A DNA stretch of 64,000 nucleotides from Caprella mutica (taxonomy: Eukaryota; Arthropoda; Malacostraca; Amphipoda; Caprellidae), in the NCBI GenBank assembly GCA_947561585.1, contig CANNZV010001464.1, forward strand, positions 62,001-126,000, read 5' to 3'. The translations under genes and the position numbers were made by a program. The stretch's first letter is position 1. Each line of letters starts with the position of its first letter. Below are positions 41,601 to 53,600 of the stretch, piece by piece. The notes beneath the pieces were generated by a model, which saw only the letters and a list, made by a program, of their open reading frames with translations, had not been told where the DNA came from and made no database searches.

Positions 41601-44600
41601 TGAAAATCACTCTGAATTTGATCCATTGATTCCATTGCTACTGAGTTGTAAGCAAATAGCTGAGTTCTTACCTATGAGTTAGTATATTCGAACTATTTAT
41701 TGAAAGGAAAACACACTGAAATAGGGCGAAAAATGAATTAAAGTCTTTTCTCTACATACTTTGTGGTATCCTTCATATAGTGATATAGATTATGAAATGT
41801 TCATTTATTTTGTTTATTGTATGAAAATTTTATAATATAAGATAGACATTATGCATATTTTAAATTTACATTGTTTCAGAGTTATATATGTATATATATA
41901 AGACTTTTTTCTATCTTATTTCAAAGAGAAACAGTTGACCAATTTTTAAAATGTTCATAATTGATTATAATCTATTATTTATATATACTTATGGTAATAG
42001 TTGCCATCATTTGTATTCATGTTCATATGAATGCTACTGTTTAAATGATATATGTCAGTACTGAATAGAAGCACACATAATCGTCTTACCTATTCCGCCT
42101 GGTGTTTAATCACTTAATATAGGTAATGCGGTTACTAAATATAGTCTATCAGGTGATTCATATAAGCAACGTGTAGCAAATATTTATTGCTATTACGTGT
42201 GTGGTTCCAGTGACTCTAACACGAATCAATAAAGTATAGAACTCGATGTAGGAAGGAATAGGTGTAATTCTTCCCTCATCAAAATTTGTATATTTTGTGA
42301 AGTATATAATTATTATTTTTTCAACATGAAAAGAAAGTGGAATAATAATGAAGTAATATTTTCAGTTAAGTTTAAATGCAATAAATGAATTCGATCAATG
42401 AAGTTGAGTTAAAATGAATGAATCGTGAGAGATTGGAATCAAGTTCGAGATTAGATTTTTCAGTCTAAAGATATTCGTATTTTCTTGCATGGAAATGATC
42501 CAGTCTCTAGGAAATTGTGCGGAACTGAGTGAAAACAGCCTCGCTCTTGGTAATGAAGCAAGTTAGACCTCTGTATTTGATTACTCTGAGCAACTTCAGG
42601 TGATAGAATTTACAGAGTGAACACTCGTGTCGAAACAGATAAGAAATGAAGTTTGCGAAAGTTAGATTTGATGTGCAATACAAAGTTTAAAAACAATAAT
42701 TTGGCATCATTAACTTGTTTGTTAATTGTGTATTGACCCATTAGGTTTTAAATTAATTTGAGTGTTTAAAAACGGAAAATTCTATGACATTCTTGTAATA
42801 TAACGTGAAGTAAGCATACTAAGCAATAGAAAATATTAAAAAAAAATCACAATTGTAGTTAACTAATGTAAGTGTACAGTGTATACATATAATATAATAT
42901 ACGAAAAGGTTTATTGGATAGTTAAAGAAAAAATATCTCAAAAAAAACGTACAAAATCATCACTTGAAAAGGATATATATACAGCATATCGCCTTTGGGT
43001 ATGAAGTTATTCATAATTATTTTGTGTGAAAATATATAATATCATTTATATTTTGTGTATTTATAAATAACTTTTGCGCATTGATGTTCAGTCAGTTTAC
43101 GAGTTTTCTCAGGGGAATCATAAACAGTGTGTTACTTGGAGTAATTACATTCAACATTCAGTGATAGCAGAGCTAGAGTCTCCACCTCATAAATAAAACA
43201 AAGTATTTTTTGTTTTATAAATGTGAAAGAAATGATCTTATTGTTGCAATATCTTGTCAAACTTTTTTTCCAATCATCAAATAAGTTCTGTAAAATATAT
43301 TATTCTGATAGATTTTCCTGTCTCTCGAATGCGAATAGTAATATCTGATTATTGATATAAAATACAAAGTCAATATTAAAGATTTGTATTCGTTAATAAA
43401 ATAGGCATGTATATATCAAAGAATATCTCATAATTCAGTTATAGGAAAAATTAATGTGATATTTGCTTTATTAATTCCCCAATTTAGTTCAATCAAATAC
43501 ATCAATTTTTCCATCAAAGAAAAAAATAAACAATTAATCTATACCAAAATATTGGCAAGAGGACAAAATGTCTACAGACAAAATATATACGGACAAAATG
43601 CCTAACGGACAAAATATGAATATACAGTAAAACAATGGTTTCACACGAATATTTTTGAAACCTCTATTCTATGTTTCAGTTCATTGGACCTAACTTATTT
43701 CACGGTTTTCTCAGTTTTATGATTATCTGTTTTAGGAAGTTTCTACGTTTTAGGATTTTCCGTTTTAGCAGTTTTACTGTATAGTATAAAAACAGTAGTA
43801 AATTGACGAAAACAAATATTGGAAATATTTCAATTTTGTGAAATTAGATCCATTTAGTCATACTACTATAACAATAACTCTTAAAATATTGTCATAGGTT
43901 TATATTAATAAACAAACATTTCAAATCAATTCGCTACTGTACATATCAACACTATAAGTTATGGATCATTAATTGTAAGAATTCTGGTCCTGATGAGTAA
44001 TGGCAGTTTTATTTACCTTTCTAATTGTTTCATTTCTTGTTTGAATTTAAATACATTCTCCCATAAGATGATTCAGTATTGGATGGTTCCAGCTTGATTT
44101 TTGCAAAGTTTATTAATTGCTCGGATGAGTTACTCCAAATTTTCTGTTAAATGTCTGGTGATAACTTTCCAGTAATATATTTATGTTCGACTCTGTTATA
44201 AACATTCCGTATTTCAATATCAAAGCTGGGACACCTTCGTCGACCATTCTGTTTGATCTGGAGCCATGCCATTCTAAAATACTCCCAGAAATTGCCTAAT
44301 ATTTCATCTATTTCTCGATCTAATGTTTGTAACAAATCTGTGAATAAATCTAAGACATTCTGAGGTAGAACGATGGCTAATAGTTTTACTTCAAAAATTA
44401 TTAACGCATTTTCAGGACCCCTAAACCAATCTTGTAATTCAAACTCATGAATTTCTCGCCAAAGGAATTAGCAAAAAGGAAAGAGACAACCATGCACACT
44501 ATTATGAATTAAAAAATCTTTATGTTCACTATTCCCAAACTTGAAATATGTGTACAATATATTTTATGTCGTTATGCATTTTGTCCGTTATTCATTTTGT

Positions 44601-47600
44601 CCGTTAGGCATTTTGTCCGTTAGGTATTTTGTCCTTTAGGCATTTTGTACGTTAGGCACTTTGTCTGTTAGGTATTTTTTTCGTTAAGAGATTCTGTCCG
44701 CTCAAAATAATAAGAGATGTGTCCGTCCGTCATACAAGAAATACATAATAAAAGGAAAAATAATAATTTATGCCAGTATCATGGCTACAGGATGCAATAA
44801 TAATAAAAATTGAAAAATATGTATTATTATTTTGGCTTATGAAAGAATTGACTTTTGGTTTAATCAGTATATATTTATCCATAATAGGTACTGTAGGGGC
44901 TGATCCACACCATCGCCCCGGTCACGCTCCGCTCTCGCTCCAGTCACGGTCCGGTCTCATCCTTGTGCATACACATGTTCGGTTCGGTCACGGTCCGCTC
45001 TCGCTCCCGTCCCTTCCGTATTATCTGATTTTGCAGTGATTATCATTACGCTTGATTGATGAACAGGATGAGAGAAAACAAATAAGTAGATATTTTGAGT
45101 TCATCCTATGCTAAAGGACAGGAAATGCGAAGGATATCTACTCGTTGTATCCTCATCTAATAGATGACGAAACTAAATTGTTCTATTATGTTCGAATGAC
45201 TATTGAAACTTTTGAAAAAATCTGTCTAAAATTGAAAATGATTTTAGAAAAGAAAACATGAAACACTGAAAACACAATCACTCCTAGATAAAACTGACTG
45301 TATATCTAAAAATCTAGACTTCTTGAGTCTAAGCCCTAAAGTATAAGAAGTATTATATATGTCACTCGCGTTTGACTGATCTGCAGCAATATCGACAGAT
45401 TTCGCTTCATAATCTGTTGATCTATCGTTAGCACAGCCATCGACTGATAGCGCAACCAACGATCGATTGCTGCACGTTCGAATGAAAAAGAAAGTATTAT
45501 GTTTATCAAACTAAATGGTATATTTAATAAGGAAACCATCAACCGATTGTTGCGCGTTCGATTGATATGGATTTCTATAATTTATATTATCTAATTGTTA
45601 CATTTCATAGAGTAACCATCAATCGATTGATGGTTACTCTATGAAATATAAAAATTTTTTTGTTTAAAAAGACAATATCTTTCCATTAAAATCAAGACAA
45701 TTAAATGCATAAACTAAAAAAATCCATATCATTCGAACGTGCAGAAATTGATTGATAGGTGCGCTATTAATCGATATACCTATGCGATAAAATTTGTCAA
45801 TTAGATGCATAAGCTAAAATAATCTTATCATTCGAACGCGCAACAATCGATAGATGGTTGCGCCATCGGTCGATGGCTGCAATAACGATTGATCAAGAGA
45901 TTGCACAGTGAAATCGGTCGATATTTCAAATCAGTCAAATGCGCGTGACATATATTATATGTATAGTAATATTCAAGAAAAAGCACGCAAATAATAAAAC
46001 TGGACCGCGACTGGAGCGTTGCTAATACACACTGGCAGTGCCGCTCCGCTCACGGTCCGATCACGCTCCAGTCAAATTATCTTTGAATTGGATCGTGACC
46101 GGAGCGTGACTGGAGCGTGACCTGACCGGCACTGCCAGTGTGGATGCTCTACGTGAAATGCATTAAAGAATATTGGACCGGACCGTGACCGGAGCGTGAC
46201 CGGAGCGATGGTGTGGATTAGCCCTAGAACTCCTCTTTATATGGTGGAGCCCTCTATAGTGAATTTAGAGTCCTGATATAAAAATTATAAAAAGTGTTAC
46301 CTTGATTGCCTCCAGCAGCTGGTCAGTGGAACGCGAAGCCTCTGCCACTAGTGTGAACTGTCTCCATTCGAAATGAATGAGCACGGACACCAGGGCCTTC
46401 ACCAGATTGGTGGAAGGGGGCATTGTCCTGGCGGTGGTGTAGTATTTCGTCTTGTTGCTAACTTCTTTGTCTGTGCATTTCTGTTGCGAACAAAATAGTA
46501 TTCTCAATTTAATTATATACCAGAAATAATTGACTAGAAACTGTATAAATTATAAATAAATGATGGTTGATCGGGTAGTGCAATATGAAATTTAATCAGT
46601 GAAAATTACATGAATAATCAGTATCAGTTACATTTAAATAGTATGCGCTAAACATTTATGTTTTCCTTGCATTAAAGTATGCATAAATGTAACCATTTGG
46701 TCAAATGAAACCATAACTAAACCATTTGGTCAGATGAAACCATAACTAAACCATTTGGTCAAATGAAACCATAACTAAACCATTTGGTCAGATGAAACCA
46801 TAACCAAACCATTTGGTCAGATAAAACCATAACCAAACCATTTGGTCAGATGAAACCATAACTAAACCATTTGGTCAGATAAAACCATAACCAAACCATT
46901 TGGTCAGATAAAACCATAACCAAACCATTTGGTCAGATAAAACCATATCTAAACCATTTGGTCAGATAAAACCATAACCAAACCATTTGGTCAGATGAAA
47001 CCATAACTAAACCATTTGGTCAGATAAAACCATAACTAAACCATTTGGTCAGATAAAACCATAACCAAACCATTTGGTCAGATGAAACCATAAATGAGCC
47101 GGAATGAAATTTTTTCATAATTAATTTATTACTGAATATTTTTTCATCTGACTGTGAAAATAGAAATATGAAAGAAAGGTGGATGAACTGTATATTTGTA
47201 AATATTATTTATCATATACATTTCGACATCAGAATTCAATTCTAAATCTGATGTTGGTTTGTAAAAACTGCATTCTGTTTCTAAATTGCTGGTTTTATCT
47301 TTGAGAAAAGTTTTTGCAAGATAAAAGTAACACACTTCAGTTTCAATTGAAATATAATACCTAACGTGGCTGAGGTATATATCTTTTGAAATAAAAACAT
47401 CGCACTTCCAATTTGAAATAAATGCTAACGAATGTTAAAAGACTGTTAGAAGTGAAAAAGACGGAGTAGAGTACATCTCTCGATTCGGATCTGTTGTTTC
47501 CAGAAGGGCTATATACATCAAAAATGGATTCGGATCGTTCGTATTTCCACCGAATCCATGAATAGAAGAGTGTTGTGAGCCCTGAACATTCATCGAAGAG

Positions 47601-50600
47601 GAAGATGAAGAGCTGTACATCACAACATCAATAACAATACCATTGTCTATATGGGGAATAAAATGCACTACATTCTGATGTGAGATAAGTTTGTCCATTG
47701 GTAAAATATGGTGTAAGATGCTTTGAATTTACGCAGAACTATAAACATTACAGATGAAATCTCCAGGGATTTTGAAAGGCATGCAGCTTTTAATGCTCGC
47801 ATAACTCTTTGTTTTACGAACTCAAACTCATATGGGTTATGAGAGGCAGCTTTTAGAGCTTGCATAACTCTTAGTTTTACAAACTCAAACTCATATGGGT
47901 TATGAGGGGCAGCTTTTAGAGCTTGCATAACTCTTAGTTTTACAAATTAATACTCACATGGGTTATGAGAGGCAGGTTCCAGGCTGCTGCCACTAATGCT
48001 TCAGAAGCACAATTATCGTCGGGACCAATGAAGGCCAAGGCACCGGCATCTCTAAAGGCAGTCATTCTTCTGATGGCCAGTGCGGCATTTTCTTCCTTGG
48101 TGCTGTTGCCTAGATTGAGAGCATTGATTAGAATATATTTCAATCTGCAATCAATATTATGCGGTAATAGATAGAGAGTTTAATACATATATACAGTTAC
48201 AAATCACATATTTTTATCAGTTAAATACAGGGTGTCCCAAAACAAAGGGCACATATTTTTTGAAAGGTTATTGAAAATTAGAATCTTGTTTTCGATATAA
48301 TGTGGGGAAAGCATTTTTCCGTTCGAATCTATAAAGTTATATTAAAATATTGAATAAAAAAGTGGTCTACACAATGATTAAAAATCAAGAGTATCTATAA
48401 AACATATCATATGTTTATGTAAGTCTACCTTGTTCTCTCATTTAATAATGTTTAACATACACAAATGATACAAGTTTCATTAACCATTCACTGTTATTGA
48501 TGGGAGTGCAATATTTCAATTAGGTATTTAAATACAATAAATAGATAAAATAGTAAGTCACCTTCAAATTAATTCAATATCTTTCGGTTTCTATTTCACT
48601 CAATACAAGTAATTTCCCGTTGCCTTATTGCTTTCACTGCACGAAACTCTTTTTCAATTCGCTGACAAAGTATTCCAATGATGAAGGCGGCATTTTGTAT
48701 ACCTGATCTTTGATATGGCAACATGGAAAAGATTGAATGGGGTAGATCTGGGTTTCTTGGAGGCTATTCAACACCAATATATCGACTCCAATATATGTTC
48801 AAATCATTCTTTCAACTTGTCGTTTCCAAAAATCTGCCTGTATGCTGGTGGACCATCTTGCATAAACCAAACAATTTGAAACGGATTACCATAACCTTAT
48901 TGAAATAATAGAATTATTGTATCATTTGCCAGTAAATATCTTCATTAAGATTGTCTTCATAAAACAGTGGTCTTACAATTTTTCCATTGTCACAGAATCC
49001 TGCCCAGGATGAATGATTGATATAATTTTTCGGTATACGTTAAATTCTGGTAGATCAGCAGACCAGAACATTACGCCTTTGAGAGTTAACGGCACCTGAC
49101 ATAGAAAATGCAGTTTCATCTGTTACTACTAGGCTGTCACAGAATTTGAGGCGATATTTAGAAACTAATTTACAAAATACCGTCCTTCTTGCATCATCTG
49201 TTTCCAATAACAACTGTTTTTTGTAAAGATGTAATTTTAGATTGCATTTTGCAATTCTTTACTCTTGTTCTTTAATTATTGTGTAGACCACTTTATTTTT
49301 TATTTTATTAATATTTTACTGATTCTAACAGATAAATGCTTTCCCATATAAAATCGAAAACAGAATTTAATTGTCTACAGTTTAACCTTTCAAAAAGTAG
49401 GCACACTCTTTTGGGACACCCTGCATAGATAAATAAGAATATTATAGCAGTCTCAATGAATTGTTTATATAGTTTGTTTTCTTAATTGTATATTAATTAT
49501 GCTACACGCAATTATAGGATATTTGATACAATTACGTTATAACTTAGTACGTAAAGTAATTACGGAAACTCAAGTATTATTTAAACAATTGAAACAATTC
49601 TATGTGTTTGGACATTTTTGACGTCAACATACCAGAATTAACATTAAATTGGAAAAAATTAATCTACTGAATTTAATATAAGTTTGAAATTTAAATAATT
49701 GTGGTATTCTCTCAGAATACCATAATCTATCAGACTTAAAAAAACATGTTATGGAACATTTAGGACAGAGAATACAGTTTCAGTTATATGGATAATAAAT
49801 ACAGTGTGTTGCCAGCTGTATTATTAAACGGATGATATTGCGATAGTAGGCAACTATTACTTAATTCAATTATTTGGCAATTTTGTGATTGGTCAGAAAT
49901 TCGTGAATGTAATAGCCGTCAAAAAACCAGTTTCTAAAACTATGTGCCTATGGTAACTATAAACAATATATTTAACTATGTTGAGAATAAAGTTACAATA
50001 TATTGTACATATAAATATATTATTCATATAAATATATTATAAATATTATACATATACTATTATATAAATAAATAAAAAGTTGCCAACTATAACAAAATTA
50101 CGTTAGTTTAATAATTTTATATAAGATGGAATTATTTATAGTTTATCTACAGAAAATTTATCCAGATTTTGAGCCGCAATAATTGTTTTTCATTTCAATT
50201 CCAGGTACAATATAATAAAATACTGGAAAATTACGTTATAATTTACCTATTCATGGTGGATGCTGATTGGTTGAGTCTTGCATGTAATTAATGAGTAATG
50301 ACAATTGAAAGTAATTTGTGCTAGTGACGTCATCTTTAATAAGCATGCAATTACATTATACAATAGTCAGACGCTAACTAATTTCAAATAATCAATAGAT
50401 ACACTATTTATGTAGCTAATGGGATGAAAATAAATATAAATCTCGCTATAAGAGATTCATATCTTTATTCACTTTAGTTTGCTGAAATCTGATACTAAAG
50501 TTTATCATTTTTCTCTTTTTCGAGAGAAGTAATCATGATGGATGTGTCCCTTTATGTAGTCGCCAACAGCACAGAGTAACTTTCTTGCATTCATGAGCAG

Positions 50601-53600
50601 GGTAACTCAATGGAAAAAATTTACAAAGTTTGAGTGTGTAGATACTCAGTGGATAGAGGAATTTTTGTGTTTCATGTTTCTACAGCTTTATTCTCTTTTG
50701 ATTTATTGATTGACATATATCACCCTTTAAACATTTACTGTTGGCCGGTCTGTCCTATGGTGTATTATATGTTTATATTTCACACTGTATAGGTTATAAA
50801 AACAGTTATATGGCCCGGAAAATGAAAACCAATGAATTAACATTAGTTTTCAATATATATAAGAGATTATATTCCTTATTCCGATTCCTTACTGTCAAGG
50901 CAACGAGTATTATTCCTAGGATAATAAAGGAATATCCCAGGCGAGAAGTATTTATTCCTGAAATATTCCCTTAATATCCACGGAATAAATCCTTCATGCC
51001 TGGGCCACAGTGCTAAAGAATAAGGAAAATTGGTAAAATAACTCACATTAAAACAAATTCAGGTACTATTTCACATATGACGTAATGCGTCGTAGAAGTA
51101 CGTTTAATGAATCAGCTTCCATTATTTTTATACCATTAGTCTGTTTTGTGAAGTTATGTAAGCGTCTTTGATATAATTAAACAGTTTATTAACCTTTGCG
51201 CTATATTTATATAGCTAAGATTCTTCTTTGACATGAACGACATGATTGAATTGCCTATTGATACTGAGGTCAAAAGATTGTTAGGAATCTAATAACAGTC
51301 TATGATATATTACATAATATGATTGGAAACATCATATAGTTATTTTTATCTATCTGAATTGAGGAATTCATTAATTATTATAGCGTGAGCGAATAATTAT
51401 TAATTAAATAAATGAATAGGATCCAAACAATATAGATTATGAATATATATGTTGGTAAATTAACGAAAAATGGAGTAAATTTTTAGTTCAAATCCTAGCT
51501 GGTTGAATATTTAAGCCTCGGATCTAAGAGTATCAATAAATAATAATATTTTGAAGAGTTGAATTTATTATTGAAAGATAGGAAGAGATCCGATTTATTA
51601 TTGAAGAGATAAACCATATATAGTTCTAAGGATGATATCGAAAAAAATTATTCTTCGTTTTAAAACTCAATGATGTATTTTAATATAGGGATTGACTGAA
51701 TTTTTTACTAGAAACAAATTTTCGTTAATATGAAATTATTTCTAGTCATCATTTAATAATAGAGAAGTTAGATATAATTGCATTATAAATATTAGCATTA
51801 CTGCATTGGAATATTATTAACAAAAATTGCTGAAATGATTAATATTATTAATTAATTTGCAATCTTATTATATATTCTTGTTATTAGCATAACTAAAAAA
51901 GTATTCAACCAAATTACATGAAATTTGGTGAGACGATTGGTCATTATCCAGGAACCATTTGAATAGAATTTGGGATTGATCAGGTCGAAGGTCAAGGTCA
52001 GGGAGATTCTCAAAACGGGCAAAATATGTTCTACGAGTGTTCGTTCTAATTGAAATGTATTTCTATGCAGCTTTCTGTTTTAATAATATTAAGCAATCAA
52101 TTAAAAGTTATTTTTCGGAAAGAAAGAGATCTCAATGTTGAAAAATAGTTTAAATACTTTTAATAACATAATAATGGATTTCCCTGCTATATCTGTGGAT
52201 AGGGATTATTTCAGGACATTTAACTCACCGACATCCGCGGCTTCGAAGGATAGGATCCTTCCAGGAAGAAGATCTGGGTTGTTATTGACAGCTTCTACCG
52301 CCAGAGGGAGCGCACCGAGTGACAACTGAAACAAAATGGTACGCTAAAAATAAAGAAGAAAGTACGGAGAAAAAAACAAAAAGTACTGTAAAAATAACGA
52401 AGGATACACACCATAACTAGAAGGAAAAAAATATTATCGATAATCGTCGGTTTTCGATCGACGGTTATAATGGAAGATAAAGAACAAACTATCAATAACG
52501 ATAAGGGATTGAGAAAATCAATTCTTAAATTAAGTTACTTACAGTTTATTGCTCGTTCCTGACAAAAAAATTTACGATAATTTTCTGATTTTTTTTAAAT
52601 TAACGATGAAAAACCATCAATATTAACCACAATCGACAATGATTGACAGACGATCTGCCGATTGTACATTCTCCAACTAGATAAATATAAGAAAGAACAT
52701 TCTGACTAAATAACAAAAGAATCGAGATAAAGAATTCTATTTCCTTATTAATAATTGAATTCTTACTCTTCATATCAGGTAAATAATACAGGTGCTATGA
52801 TTTCCACAAGGAAATCTATTTGATTAATATTTTCAATATGTTATTTCCTTAATCTTATTACTATCATCATCATTTCTCGAATGCTTATAATAAATCAATA
52901 TAAATGTATTAACATGATAAGATATTAAAATTGATGAATTAATAATTTATATTTTGATTATTAATTAGTATTCATGAAAACAATTTTGCACTATATTTTA
53001 TCAATGATAATATTTTGCACTATATTTTATCAATGATAATATTTTGCACTATATTTTATCGATGATAATATTTTGCACTATATTTTATCGATGATAATAT
53101 TTTGCACTATATTTTATCAATGATAATATTTTAAACTATATTTTATCGATGATAATATTTTGCACTATATTTTATCAATGATAATATTTTAAACTATATT
53201 CTATCGATGATAATATTTTGCACTATATTTTATTAATGATAATATTTTGCACTATATTTTATCGATGATAATATTTTGCACTATATTTTATCAATGAAAA
53301 TATTTTGCACTATATTTTATCAATGATAATATTTTGCACTATATTTTATCAATGATAATATTTTGCACTATATTTTATTAATGATAATATTTTGCACTAT
53401 ATTTTATCGATGATAATATTTTGCACTATATTTTATCAATGAAAATATTTTGCACTATATTTTATCAATGATAATATTTTGCACTATATTTTATCGATGA
53501 TAATATTTTGCACTATATTTTATCAATGAAAATATTTTGCACTATATTTTATCAATGATAATATTTTGCACTATATTTTATCAATGATAATATTTTGCAC

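Larger units (their letters stand above)
44897..46224. mobile_element. PIF/Harbinger-like element, deleted copy
   Basis: The ends are GGGCTGATCCACACCATCGC and, inverted from the right, GGGCTAATCCACACCATCGC. CCGGTCACGCTCCG words follow at both ends. TAG is duplicated on both sides (44894-44896 and 46225-46227), a 3-bp target duplication as PIF/Harbinger makes. Repeated GGAGCGTGACCGG words fill the subterminal part. It holds a transposase remnant and a nested foldback element. Confidence 0.87.
40521..46300. other. 5.8-kb intron between exons 5 and 4
   Basis: It holds the GTCGAAA-word block, MITE family A copy 3, the 16-bp-repeat-bounded element, and the Harbinger remnant. The stretch 41560-43550 shows nothing recognisable. 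Confidence 0.55.
48110..52228. other. 4.1-kb intron between exons 3 and 2
   Basis: It contains a decayed mariner-like element (48228-49423) and a solitary TGACC-type repeat unit (51897-52005). A short palindromic stretch around 50915 (TATTATTCCTAGGATAATA) was noted. No gene seen. Confidence 0.55.

Noticed and set aside
45244..45542. Minus-strand open frames in the Harbinger region
   Set aside because: They lie in the foldback element and arise from its CGATTG/TTCGAACG words.
48110..48144. Longer version of exon 3 starting at the TTGCAG acceptor (48144)
   Set aside because: It would break codon phase with exon 2 and add residues ([10 protein letters not shown]) that do not fit the family. 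The CAATCTAG acceptor at 48109 restores phase and the expected ADVG-N junction.
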